From the NCBI GenBank assembly GCA_903854655.1, contig CAINXC010000526.1:1-34466 (forward strand): 34,466 nucleotides of DNA, read 5' to 3'. Source of the stretch: an uncultured Verrucomicrobiota bacterium. Its GTDB lineage: Bacteria > Verrucomicrobiota > Verrucomicrobiia > Verrucomicrobiales > Verrucomicrobiaceae. The position numbers were made by a program, and so were the translations under genes. The notes below the pieces were generated by a model, which was not told where the DNA came from, did no database searches, and saw only the letters and a list, made by a program, of their open reading frames with translations. This document shows positions 16,410 through 24,071 of this stretch, one piece after another. Positions within the stretch are counted from its first letter, which is position 1. Every line of letters starts with the position of its first letter.

Positions 16410-17966
16410 ATGGATCGTCAGCGCTTTCTCCTCCCCGCCCTCGCCCTCATCACCGTGTGGCGCATGGCGCTGCTGCCGACGCTGCAACTGAGCCCTGACG
16501 AGGCGCTGGCGGTGCTCTACGGCCATCATCCCGAGTCCTGGCACCTGGAAATGGGGCCGCTGGTGCCTTGGCTGGTGCGGCTGGGGGGAGCGCTGGCCGG
16601 CGCGGGTGAATTTGGTGTGCGCTTCTTTGCGCCGCTGTGCGCGTTTTCGGTCACCGTCTGCCTGTGGCGGCTGTGCCGGGGGCTGTTCGATGCCACCACG
16701 GCGGCCTGGGCGGTGGTGCTGCTGCAGGTGCTGCCGGGGTTCAACCTGGCGGCGGTGACGATGACCAGCAGCATCGTGGGGCTGGCGGCGGTGATGGGCC
16801 TGGTGCTGGCGCTGCGCATCGCCCTGCACCGCCCCTCGCCCTGGCACCCGGCCTGGTGGATCGCCGCGCTGTGCCTGCTCCTGGCGATGCTGGCGGACTG
16901 GCGCAACGGCCTCGCCTACGGTTGCTGCCTTCTCGCCCTGGCCTTGCCGCGCCGGCGGCGGCATCACCTGCTCTCGCCCGGCTTTGGCCTGCTCACGGCG
17001 GCCTTCCTCATCGCCGCAGCGTGGTTCCTGCGCTGGAACCTGCTCCACGGCTGGCCGGTGCTGGAGACGGGGGAGGCCCGCCCCTTGCTGACGGTGCTGC
17101 CCAGCGTGCTGCGCTGGTCGCTCATGGCCTCGCCTTTGCTGCTCACCCTGCTGGTATGGGCGGTGGAGCGTACCTGGCGGCGCGAATCGCACGTGCCGGA
17201 TGTGTTCTTCGTGATCGCCTTTGCTCTGCCGTACGCCGTGCTGGATTTCGCCTGGGGGCCGATGGAACGCTGGCCGCACGCCGGTTTCCCGCTCTGGATG
17301 GTGCTGGGCATGGCGCTGCTGGCCCACCACAGCTTGAAATCGCTGCAACTGCCCACGCGAAGCAAGGTCATCCTGCGCACCACCGCCGCGGTCACCGGCG
17401 CGCTGCTGAGCATGGTGATCCTGCGCACCGACATGCTGCGCAGCCTGGGCATTCCCTGGCCGATGCAGCGGCAGCCCCAGGCAAGTCGCCTGTGGCAGCA
17501 GTTCTTCAAATCCGATCCCTCCAGCGACATGCAGGGCTGGCGCGAGGGCGCGAAGCTGCTGGGCGATGTGGTGACCGGGGTCAAAAACCAGGGCGGGGAG
17601 GACTGGTTCCTTCTGGCCAATGACTGGCGCATCGGCGTGCCGCTCGATTACTACCTGCCCGCCTGCCTGCCAGTGCTGCAAGGGGCGCAGATGCCCCGCG
17701 TGCAGGTGATTCAGCGCGTCGAGCGCGACAATCCGCTCTCCCTCGGACCGCGCTACGACACCATGCAGGGCGGCCAGTTCCCGTTCCGGGGCCGGAATGC
17801 CGTGTACGTAACCGATGACCCCAGGCGCCTGCGCCCGCCTGCCGAGGTGCGCAACGCCTTCGCCCGCACCGAGCTGCTCAGCCTCGTGCGCGTGATGCAC
17901 GGCGGCCATGAGGTCCGCACGTTGAAAATCTTCGCTTGCCACGGCTACAAGCCCCCCGATTTGTGA
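16410..17966 (+). CDS. Membrane glycosyltransferase, GT39/GT83 (PMT/ArnT) type
   Basis: 518 residues with about 9-11 hydrophobic helices through residue ~350 and a ~170-residue soluble C-terminal part. After the first helix comes LSPDEA (~28-33); an acidic pair in the first extracytoplasmic loop is the catalytic hallmark of GT-C enzymes such as ArnT and protein mannosyltransferases, which take sugar from a polyprenyl-phosphate donor. No closer subfamily is visible. The next gene, a GT2 enzyme, starts 13 bases later and could make the lipid-linked donor, as ArnC does for ArnT. I chose ATG 16410 over TTG 16386 because it sits right before the first helix. The acceptor (lipid A, a glycan or a protein) is unknown. 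Confidence 0.82.
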   Translation: MDRQRFLLPALALITVWRMALLPTLQLSPDEALAVLYGHHPESWHLEMGPLVPWLVRLGGALAGAGEFGVRFFAPLCAFSVTVCLWRLCRGLFDATTAAWAVVLLQVLPGFNLAAVTMTSSIVGLAAVMGLVLALRIALHRPSPWHPAWWIAALCLLLAMLADWRNGLAYGCCLLALALPRRRRHHLLSPGFGLLTAAFLIAAAWFLRWNLLHGWPVLETGEARPLLTVLPSVLRWSLMASPLLLTLLVWAVERTWRRESHVPDVFFVIAFALPYAVLDFAWGPMERWPHAGFPLWMVLGMALLAHHSLKSLQLPTRSKVILRTTAAVTGALLSMVILRTDMLRSLGIPWPMQRQPQASRLWQQFFKSDPSSDMQGWREGAKLLGDVVTGVKNQGGEDWFLLANDWRIGVPLDYYLPACLPVLQGAQMPRVQVIQRVERDNPLSLGPRYDTMQGGQFPFRGRNAVYVTDDPRRLRPPAEVRNAFARTELLSLVRVMHGGHEVRTLKIFACHGYKPPDL

Positions 17967-17979
17967 CCGCCTTACACCC

Positions 17980-18675
17980 ATGCCCAGCTCCCCCGCCATC
18001 TCCGTCGTCGTGCCTCTTTACAATGAAGAGGACAACATCGTGAACCTGCAGCGGGAACTGGACCAGGCCCTCGCCGGGCTGGACTACGAGCTGGTGCTGG
18101 TGGATGACGGGTCAAGCGACGCCACCGTGTCACGGGTGCAGCCGGGCGACCGCGTGCGGCTGCTCTGCTTCGTGAAGAACGCCGGCCAGAGCGCCGCCAT
18201 GCACGCCGGCATCCACGCCGCCCGCGGCGATGTGGTGGTGACCATCGACGGCGACCTGCAGAACGATCCCAAGGACATCCCCGCGCTGGTGAAAAAACTC
18301 GACGAAGGATTCGACCTCGTCTGCGGCTACCGCGCCAAGCGCAAGGACACCGCCTTCAAGCGCCTGCAGAGCCGCATCGCCAACGGCGTCCGCCGCAGCT
18401 TCATCGGTGACGGCGTGCGCGACACCGGCTGCACCCTCAAGGCCATGCGCCGCGAGTGCCGCGAGGCCCTGCTGCCCTTCAACGGCATGCACCGCTTCAT
18501 CCCCGCCCTCATCGCCAGCATGGGCTACCGCGTGACCGAGGTGCCCGTGAACCACCGCCCGCGCACCGCCGGGATCAGCAAGTACGGCTTCGGCAACCGC
18601 GCCTGGCGCGCCACCATGGACATGTTCGGCGTGCGCTGGCTCAACAGCCGCCGCGTGCGCTACCAGGTGAAGTGA
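17980..18675 (+). CDS. GT2 glycosyltransferase, dolichol-phosphate-mannose/ArnC-like
   Basis: 231 residues with the full GT-A core: SVVVPLYNEE (8-17), VDDGSSD (41-47) and the metal-binding DGDLQNDP (90-97), then the GYRAKRKD and GCTLKAMR segments (~112 and ~148) typical of polyprenyl-phosphate sugar synthases. It lacks the two C-terminal membrane helices found in ArnC/GtrB, so it is closer to soluble DPM1-type enzymes, although RPRTAGISKYG (~188) is conserved with that group. It very likely makes a polyprenyl-phosphate sugar used by the adjacent GT-C transferase, 13 bases upstream. The sugar cannot be read from sequence. Confidence 0.9.
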   Translation: MPSSPAISVVVPLYNEEDNIVNLQRELDQALAGLDYELVLVDDGSSDATVSRVQPGDRVRLLCFVKNAGQSAAMHAGIHAARGDVVVTIDGDLQNDPKDIPALVKKLDEGFDLVCGYRAKRKDTAFKRLQSRIANGVRRSFIGDGVRDTGCTLKAMRRECREALLPFNGMHRFIPALIASMGYRVTEVPVNHRPRTAGISKYGFGNRAWRATMDMFGVRWLNSRRVRYQVK

Positions 18676-18710
18676 CCGGCGGGGAGCAGGGCGCAGGGTG
18701 GATGGAGGCT

Positions 18711-18754
18711 CCACGACAACGAGCCGCCCACGATCCAAGGAGCGACGGCGTCCC
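18711..18754 (+). repeat. Dispersed 44-base element, copy B
   Basis: This is the partner of the minus-strand copy at 12792-12835 (40 of 44 identical). It lies in the 172-base gap between the converging GT2 and MBL genes. The bases after it hold near-palindromic GTTCGGGAAC and a loose inverted pair around CCCGACGAC, so the element may extend beyond 44 bases. Confidence 0.7.
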
Positions 18755-18847
18755 GCTGTCGTTCGGGAACCCAGGGCTGCGAAGAAGCGAAGGGCCCGAC
18801 GACAACAGGTTCGGTGTGGCTCCTGGGGTCACCCATCGACCCGTTTT

Positions 18848-19816
18848 TTAAATTATCGTGGTATCAGATCCTAGATTTCCGATTCTGCTTCCTCCCTGCA
18901 GCGGGACGGAGGTACTGATTGGCGGCGGCTTGTTTTCGCAATAGGCGGTGCCGTCCTCGGCGAGCGCGGGGTGATCCACGTAGCGGCCGTGAGCCGGGAT
19001 GGCGATCTCCTCGAACCTGTCGCCCAGCTCGCGCAAGGCCGCCAGCATGCGCGGGCCCTGGGCGGCACGCCCGTGCCCGGTGATCACGAGCCTGGGCCCC
19101 AGCGCCGCGAGCGTGCGAACGGAGGCCCCCGCCGCGGCCCAGTCCAGGGTGAGGAACTGGGGCGGGCCGTGCATCTCCATCGCCTGCGCCACCACCGCGA
19201 AGGCGGATTCCAGGTTGGTGGTGATGAAGGCGTCTCCCGCGATCAGAGTGGCGTCCGCCTCGCGCCACAGCGAGATATGGCCGGGCGAGTGGCCGGGCGT
19301 GTGCACCCAGCGCCAGTCCGGCATTCCCGGCACGCCGCCAGTCGCAGGCAGAAGTCGCAGCCGGTCGGCCACGTTCACATGGCCGGTGGGGAACAAGGGC
19401 GACAACCAGGGCAGGAGGCCCCCGCCTACCGAGGGATCGGGGGGTGGATGGGCGGCGCGACCGTTCAAGTACGGTGTCTCCAAGGGATGGGCATGGACGG
19501 GCGCATCCCATTTTTCCGCCAGCTTTTCCAGGCAGCCGAGGTGATCAAAATGGCCGTGCGTGAGGATGATGGCGGCAGGCCGCGCGCCGTGGCCGAAGCG
19601 CTCCTCGGCCGCGCTGATGATGCGCCCGGTCATGCCCGGCACCCCCGTGTCAATGAGCACCCAGTTTCTGTCGCCGCAGTGGGGCATGCCATAAAACACC
19701 ACGTTGACCATCGCCAGCCGCCGATAGGCGAGATCTGGAGCAATTTCGATGGTGCCGTCGTCCGGGTGTGGCAGTTCGGCGATGGCTTCCGCTGTGAGAG
19801 GCACTTGTTTGGACAT
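18848..19816 (-). CDS. Metallo-beta-lactamase-fold hydrolase
   Basis: 322 residues. The MBL core holds the metal ligands THGHFDH (His87, His89, Asp91, His92), His176 in HTPGHSPGH, Asp195 in AGDAF and a C-terminal His in the ITGHG segment near 243. No signal peptide, so cytoplasmic. The family covers glyoxalase II, lactonases and many uncharacterised hydrolases. The substrate-binding insert around 115-165 is Pro/Gly-rich and not diagnostic. The start ATG 19814-19816 gives ~30 residues before the core. The last ~15 residues are unusual in composition and probably not part of the fold. A possible small ORF ends 12 bases upstream. The specific reaction is unknown. Confidence 0.88.
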   Translation of the reverse strand: MSKQVPLTAEAIAELPHPDDGTIEIAPDLAYRRLAMVNVVFYGMPHCGDRNWVLIDTGVPGMTGRIISAAEERFGHGARPAAIILTHGHFDHLGCLEKLAEKWDAPVHAHPLETPYLNGRAAHPPPDPSVGGGLLPWLSPLFPTGHVNVADRLRLLPATGGVPGMPDWRWVHTPGHSPGHISLWREADATLIAGDAFITTNLESAFAVVAQAMEMHGPPQFLTLDWAAAGASVRTLAALGPRLVITGHGRAAQGPRMLAALRELGDRFEEIAIPAHGRYVDHPALAEDGTAYCENKPPPISTSVPLQGGSRIGNLGSDTTII

Positions 19817-19828
19817 AAGAAGCGTGGG

Positions 19829-20005
19829 TTAAGGATAGGAGCGGGCTGGCACGCCCGAAGCAGCGCCCGGCCCCGCTCGAACCGTGGCAACATCTTCCGC
19901 TTTGGCGCGATGAAGGGTTCCCCTGGTTGACCAGGCCTGGACCGCTCTTGGTCCGGGCGTCGCGGTTGGTTCGCCGCGTCGCTTTATGTTTTTGAAGGCG
20001 GTCAT
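19829..20005 (-). CDS. Possible small ORF (58 aa) with strong Shine-Dalgarno
   Basis: ATG 20003-20005 is preceded by AAAGGAG (20012-20018) at a 6-base spacing, the best ribosome site I saw in this window. A second in-frame ATG at 20023 would add six residues. The 58-residue product is basic, Arg/Ala/Gly/Pro-rich, and resembles nothing I know. The coding stretch also contains small palindromes (around 19921-19934 and 19939-19954), more typical of noncoding DNA. TATAAT reads at 20024-20029 on the minus strand, but it is too close to the ribosome site for both to work in the usual way. It ends 12 bases before the MBL gene and could be a leader peptide. Coding status is doubtful. Confidence 0.35.
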   Translation of the reverse strand: MTAFKNIKRRGEPTATPGPRAVQAWSTRGTLHRAKAEDVATVRAGPGAASGVPARSYP

Positions 20006-20082
20006 TAGGAACTCCTTTGTCATATTATATTCGTCTGGCCGCCACGACAGGGCTGTTGGGGTTAACACCCCATCCAGGGTGT

Positions 20083-20174
20083 AGTCCGCGAGTCCCTTCG
20101 CGGCGGTGCTGGTTCCCGAGCAAGGCTGAGCATCACGTTCCCAAGGAACACAGCCGTGAAGGGACTCGCGGACT
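20083..20174. repeat. Long inverted repeat, 17-bp perfect arms
   Basis: AGTCCGCGAGTCCCTTC (20083-20099) and its exact complement (20158-20174) enclose 58 bases, which themselves contain GGTTCCCGAG, GTTCCCAAGGAAC and other partly self-complementary pieces. A transcript of this region would fold into a stable branched hairpin. It lies between the divergent MBL/small-ORF side and the esterase gene. It could be a structured RNA, a miniature mobile-element remnant or a dispersed palindromic repeat. No protein frame is convincing here. Confidence 0.7.
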
Positions 20175-20319
20175 GCTTCAACTTGCACGGAACCGTGCTT
20201 TGCCGGGGCCACCGCTAGCAAAGACCATCGTTCAGCACCAGCACCGCTTTCGACCCACCGTGGTGCCGCTCCAGAAAAGCTTGCTTCCGCCGGTGGCGTT
20301 TCGCTAGGCTGGCGCTTGC

Positions 20320-21036
20320 ATGTGCCACGCCGCCTTCCGCCCTGTCTTCGTCCTCGCCTTTGCCCTGGCTCTGGTCGGCCCCTGCAGCGCTGCGCCGGAG
20401 AAGGCGCATCCCGATTTGAAGACGCTCGCCGGCTCGGACGCGCAGTACTACCTGTCGCTGCCCAGGGGCTGGAACGCCAGGGCCTCGTGGCCGGTCATGG
20501 TGACGATTGACGGCTCCGGGCACAACTTCCTGGGCTGCTTCAACAACTTCGTCAACGCGCGCGGCGCCCGGCCCTTCATCATCGTCACGCCGTGCGTGAG
20601 CTCCAACGGCAACGACCCGGCGGAGTTCGAGGCGGTGCTGGCCATGGTGAAGGAGGTTCAGAAGTCAGCCTCCGGGCAGGCGAAGTTCTTCATCACCGGC
20701 TTCTCTGCGGGCGGGCATCTCACGTGGCAGTTCATCTTCCTGCATCCCGAGCTGCTGGCCGGGGCCGCGCCTGCGGCAGGCAATTTCCGCTTTCGCGGCG
20801 TGGATGCCATCTCAAAGGCGCCCGAGCTCGCGCGGCTTCCCATCCACGGGTTTCAGGGCGACAAGGACGGCATCAAAGCGGCGCTGGATGAGCAGTGGGC
20901 CGATGCCGTGAAACTGGCGCGGGACAACGGCTACGAGAACGTGACGCGCACCGAGGTGCCGGGCGCGGGGCACCAGGCTTTTCCCGGCCAGGTGGTGGCG
21001 TTCTTTGCCTCGCTGCTGCGCAAGGGCAGGCCTTGA
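20320..21036 (+). CDS. Exported alpha/beta hydrolase (esterase/LpqC-like)
   Basis: 238 residues. A signal peptide covers about 1-25 (ending Cys-Ser-Ala-Ala). The nucleophile elbow is GFSAGG with Ser129; likely partners are Asp in GDKDGI (~183) and His in GAGHQAF (~221). The TIDGSGHNF loop near 62-70 would help form the oxyanion hole. The layout matches secreted esterases related to LpqC and poly(3-hydroxybutyrate) depolymerases. The first residues contain a Cys at position 2 that is not in a lipobox. Substrate unknown: a polysaccharide ester or a polyester fragment is most plausible. The gene stands alone, with a converging small lipoprotein gene 32 bases downstream. Confidence 0.82.
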   Translation: MCHAAFRPVFVLAFALALVGPCSAAPEKAHPDLKTLAGSDAQYYLSLPRGWNARASWPVMVTIDGSGHNFLGCFNNFVNARGARPFIIVTPCVSSNGNDPAEFEAVLAMVKEVQKSASGQAKFFITGFSAGGHLTWQFIFLHPELLAGAAPAAGNFRFRGVDAISKAPELARLPIHGFQGDKDGIKAALDEQWADAVKLARDNGYENVTRTEVPGAGHQAFPGQVVAFFASLLRKGRP

Positions 21037-21068
21037 TCCGCCAGGCTCCGGCCCTTGAATCAGGGCCG

Positions 21069-21248
21069 CTAATAGGATCGTTCCACCCGGGTTGCGGCAT
21101 CGAAGGTGGGGCGGCCTAGCGCGACTTCGTCTCGCGGCGGCGCGGTCACGTCGCCGAGGTCACGGCCGTGCTGCTGCGGATCGTGGGCGCAACTGGCAAG
21201 CGAAAGCACGAGGGCCATGGCTGCGAAGGTGAGAATCAGTGTTTTCAT
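21069..21248 (-). CDS. Small lipoprotein, 59 aa
   Basis: I translated this by hand: ATG 21246-21248 to TAG 21069-21071. The N-terminus is Met-Lys-Thr, a hydrophobic stretch to residue 17, and the lipobox LASC with Cys20 as the predicted lipidated residue, followed by Ala-His-Asp. The mature 40 residues are hydrophilic and end in VERSY. Alanine at +2 of the mature protein would favour the outer membrane in the E. coli Lol system. Size and style match the tiny lipoproteins found in many Gram-negatives, with no known function. It is missed by a 60-residue cut-off. No clear Shine-Dalgarno. Confidence 0.68.
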   Translation of the reverse strand: MKTLILTFAAMALVLSLASCAHDPQQHGRDLGDVTAPPRDEVALGRPTFDAATRVERSY

Positions 21249-21537
21249 GGGCTGCGTGTGTTGGTAGGAAGAGGGGGCTCATCGGTTGTTCCCGATGGTC
21301 CTCTCTTCTCGTCACTAGAATCATACTGCCAAATGACGGTCGTCCGCAATGGGGTGAAACCCTGATCCAGGGCCTCCCGTTGTAGCTCCGCCTCAGGGTC
21401 TCCGTCGGCTGGCGTCCGGAGGCATTTATCGCAAGCCTTGCCTTTGCAACCCTTTCGACAGCTTCCATTTTGCACTTTGCATTCTCCACTTTGCATTTTT
21501 CATTGAGCCAGTCCGCGCGCATTGCGGCTTCCTCCCC
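21249..21537. other. Spacer with low-complexity TTTGCA-type repeat, no gene
   Basis: The 289 bases between the lipoprotein start and the frameshifted gene are less GC-rich than their surroundings. At about 21468-21506 the motif (C/T)TTTGCA occurs three times with variations (TTTTGCACTTTGCATT and CCACTTTGCATTTTTCATT), a pattern typical of degenerate intergenic repeats. Short open frames here only translate that repeat. No promoter can be assigned with confidence. Confidence 0.5.
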
Positions 21538-21919
21538 ATGACCAAGACCTTTCTGGCCGTCGTCCTCGCCTTGATCGTTCTGCAGCCCGCGCGGGGCGAG
21601 GTGCCACTGGATTCGCGGGAGCAGGCCGAAAAGAAATATCCCGACCTCGCGCTGAAAAACACCGCGCTGCGAGACGCTGGCTCTCGCTGTATGGCTGCGC
21701 AAGGATCTGAACCATCTCCACCAGACATCGGTGGATATCTATGACGACCTCAAGGCGGCCAGGCTGGGAAAGCTGATCTCACGCACCCTCAGCATCGAAG
21801 ATCAGCTCTATGTCGAGCGGCATTTCGTTGCCGAATACACCCTCTTTCGGAATGGCCATCATCAGTTGCGGGTCCACATGGAAGGAAAGGAAGTCCCACG
21901 AGATAGCTTCGATTGGTGA
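21538..21919 (+). pseudogene. Exported small protein interrupted by a +1 frameshift
   Basis: Frame 1 opens at ATG 21538 with a good signal peptide (about residues 1-20, ending Pro-Ala-Arg-Gly) and reads through NTALRDA before drifting into an unlikely sequence that stops at 21744. From 21680 another frame continues smoothly as ALAVWLRKDLNHLHQTSVDI and runs to TGA 21917-21919. Removing one of the two G at 21679-21680 joins the halves into one ~126-residue exported protein. This is either a real mutation or a sequencing error. The joined protein has no motif I know: a helical N-terminal half and a beta-rich C-terminal half with 'FVAEYTLFRNGHHQLRVHMEG'. Confidence 0.68.
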
Positions 21920-22045
21920 AATTCCCCGTTCAACACCTGGCCTGACCCCGCGTTCGGACACGGCCTGCGCGGGCAGCAGTGTTTTGAGTTTGCGGTCCAG
22001 GCGTTCGGCAACGGTGGTCATGGACGTCGGGTTTGGCGTCCTGCC

Positions 22046-22597
22046 CTATTTCACGATCACCTTGATCCAGGTGTTGCGGGTGGCTCCCCACACAGGGGTG
22101 CCCTCCCACTCCTTGCCGGCGTACTGCTGCATCAGGCCGTTGCCTTCCTGCCAGGGGTTGGCCACCTCCTGGGCGGGACGGTGGCGGAAGAAGCCTTTCT
22201 CGGTGATGAAGCGGTCCACGTCGCCGAAGGTGTCGCAGGCGCTCCAGGTGCCGGACTCCAGGTTCGACACGAAGCCGAAGTGGTTCTCCTCCATGCAGCC
22301 GGCGACGGCGAAGTAGCTCATGCCGCCCCAGCGCAGGCGGTTGTTGACGACGTTGAACACCAGCCAGTCGCCCGCGCGGACCTCCACCTCGATGCGCTCA
22401 GCCGTGGCGCCGAAGCGCTCGTTCAGGAGCTCGCGCTTCGAGTGCGGGATGAGCTGGCCGTTGTGATACGCTTCAACCACGAAGTCGTCCGCCACGGTGA
22501 TCACGTAATGGGCGCGCACAGGCTTGGGGCCGGCGCTGACGGGGCCGCAAAGCAGGGCGAGGATGGCGATGACGAAAAGAGGGGCGGGGATTTTCAT
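22046..22597 (-). CDS. Exported protein of unknown function
   Basis: 183 residues with a signal peptide (about 1-22, ending Val-Ser-Ala-Gly). The mature part has beta-rich character: 'HYVITVADDFVVEAYHNGQLIP', 'IEVEVRAGDWLVFNVVNNRLRWGGMSYFAVAGC' and a C-terminal 'WIKVIVK'. The carbohydrate-binding-like jelly-roll look of 'DDFVVEAYHNG' and 'WGGMSYFAVAG' is suggestive only. Two cysteines (in VAGCMEEN and WSACDTF) could form a disulfide. The start ATG overlaps the previous stop by four bases (ATGA), which supports it and implies coupling with the anchored protein upstream. Confidence 0.78.
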   Translation of the reverse strand: MKIPAPLFVIAILALLCGPVSAGPKPVRAHYVITVADDFVVEAYHNGQLIPHSKRELLNERFGATAERIEVEVRAGDWLVFNVVNNRLRWGGMSYFAVAGCMEENHFGFVSNLESGTWSACDTFGDVDRFITEKGFFRHRPAQEVANPWQEGNGLMQQYAGKEWEGTPVWGATRNTWIKVIVK

Positions 22598-22959
22598 GGG
22601 GATTTTTGTTTGGCTGAAGAAGCAAGGGGGCCGAGCAGCCAGTCGAAGGACAGCTCTTCATTGCGCGGATAGGAGCCGCCCCAGAGCGCGGGGCGCAGGT
22701 GCGTGCGGTCGTAGTTGTGGACCGGGGCGAAGAGCCATTCGGGAAGGCCGCGATAATCCGGGTAGGCCTGCCACTGTCCATTCACCGCGACGTAGGCCGT
22801 ATGAACGCCACTCGCATGGGCGGCCAGGAAGGAAGGCAGGCGAAGGGAAGAAGGAAGCGCCGGCACCGCGAAGTAGGAGCCCACATAGGCAAACGGAAGA
22901 AGAGCCAGAGCGAGGAGCACGATCTTCCTCGCGCGGTCGGAGTGGTGGAGGGTCTTCAT
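22594..22959 (-). CDS. Membrane-anchored small protein, coupled to downstream exported protein
   Basis: 121 residues. A short basic N-terminus (HHSDRARK) is followed by one hydrophobic helix (~13-35), an N-in signal anchor, and an ~85-residue extracytoplasmic part rich in Trp, Tyr and Pro, with 'AYVAVNGQWQAYPDYRGLPEW'. I chose ATG 22957-22959 because the anchor follows at the right distance; the frame is open further upstream but through a hairpin-bearing, noncoding-looking region. Its TGA overlaps the next ATG by four bases, so both products probably act together at the envelope. No family recognised. Confidence 0.7.
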   Translation of the reverse strand: MKTLHHSDRARKIVLLALALLPFAYVGSYFAVPALPSSLRLPSFLAAHASGVHTAYVAVNGQWQAYPDYRGLPEWLFAPVHNYDRTHLRPALWGGSYPRNEELSFDWLLGPLASSAKQKSP

Positions 22960-23265
22960 GGTTGCTTGCCGAGGGGGGCATCGAACACGCGATGGCTGCG
23001 GGCCGCATGAGGGTAACAGAAGGAGAGACGGGATGGGAAAGTATTTTCTTGGGGCGAGGGCATTGGCTGTGGCCGGGGTTTTCGACCCCGGAGGCGTGGC
23101 GGATCTTCGCGACCAGGAGACGTTCCAAGCAGGGCCGACGAAGTCAGGCACGCGAATCAAGCCCACCAGGTCCGGCCTCATAGAGGCCAGCTACAGCGGG
23201 CCCAGGCACACTGCGCGCGCCAGACGCTATCGCTCCAAAAAACCCGCTGGCGCGATGAATGCGCC
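22960..23265. other. Divergent spacer, 306 bases, with a strong hairpin
   Basis: It separates two divergent genes and should hold both promoters, although I cannot point to clear -10/-35 boxes. A 7-bp hairpin with a TTTCG loop stands at 23073-23091 (CCGGGGT paired with ACCCCGG). Short frames across it look like chance reading of GC-rich DNA. Confidence 0.45.
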
Positions 23266-24054
23266 GTGATTGATTCGGGGATGTTCTCACTTGCTCAAAA
23301 AACTGCTGTCATCACCGGCGCCGGGTCCGGCATCGGCAAGGCCATTGCGCTGCTGTTCGCCCGCCAGGGCGCCCATGTGGAGGTGCTGGATGTGAACGAC
23401 GCCCAGGCCTCCGGGGTGGTGAAGGAGATCGTGGACGCGGGCGGCAGCGCCGACTGGCAGCGCTGCGACGTGGGCGACCGCAAGAACGTGCAGGCGGTGA
23501 TGGCGGCCATAGCCGCGCGCAGGCCCTGCATCGACATCCTGGTCAACAACGCCGGCATCGCCCACATCGGCACCGCCATCAACACCAGCGAGGAGGACAT
23601 GGACCGCCTCTACCGCATCAACATCAAGGGCCTGCACCACTGCACCCAGGCCGTGCTGCCGCCCATGATCGAAAAGGGCGGGGGAGTGGTGCTCAACCTC
23701 TGCTCCATCGCCGCGATGATGGGGCTGAGCGACCGCTTCGCCTACTCCATGACCAAGGGCGCGGTGCTCATGATGACGTACTCCATCGCCAAGGATTTCA
23801 TCGGCCAGGGCATCCGCTGCAACTGCATCTGCCCGGCGCGCGTGCACACGCCTTTCGTGGACGGCTTCATCGCCAAGACCTATCCGGGCCGCGAGGAGGA
23901 GATGTTCGCCCAGCTCAGCGCCGCGCAGCCCATCGGCCGCATGGCCAGGCCGGAGGAGATTGCCGCGCTGGCGCTGTACCTGTGCAGCGACGAGGCCTCC
24001 TTTGTGACCGGCAGCGCCTACCCGATTGACGGCGGCGCGGTGAACCTGCGATAA
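23266..24054 (+). CDS. SDR-family NAD(P)-dependent dehydrogenase
   Basis: 262 residues of classical short-chain dehydrogenase. TGAGSGIG (17-24) binds the cofactor, NNAG is at ~91, the catalytic Ser lies in CSIAA (~147) and Tyr/Lys in YSMTK (~160-164). A C-terminal 'IGRMARPEEIAALALYLCSDEASFVTGSAYPIDGG' is standard. Asp38 in LDVND at the end of beta-2 favours NAD+. The pattern resembles 2-keto-3-deoxy-L-fuconate and related sugar-acid dehydrogenases, which oxidise intermediates of L-fucose/L-rhamnose breakdown, but the substrate is not proven. It may start at GTG 23266 or ATG 23281; the latter is more usual for spacing. The LutA-like gene begins 17 bases downstream and is probably co-transcribed. 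Confidence 0.88.
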   Translation: MIDSGMFSLAQKTAVITGAGSGIGKAIALLFARQGAHVEVLDVNDAQASGVVKEIVDAGGSADWQRCDVGDRKNVQAVMAAIAARRPCIDILVNNAGIAHIGTAINTSEEDMDRLYRINIKGLHHCTQAVLPPMIEKGGGVVLNLCSIAAMMGLSDRFAYSMTKGAVLMMTYSIAKDFIGQGIRCNCICPARVHTPFVDGFIAKTYPGREEEMFAQLSAAQPIGRMARPEEIAALALYLCSDEASFVTGSAYPIDGGAVNLR

Positions 24055-24071
24055 CTTTCCTTTCTCCCAGC

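Noticed and set aside
16305-17999. N-terminal extension of the LolA-like gene up to 17999
   Set aside because: The extension is antisense to the glycosyltransferase and has no protein-like motifs, and a clear signal peptide starts at 16304.
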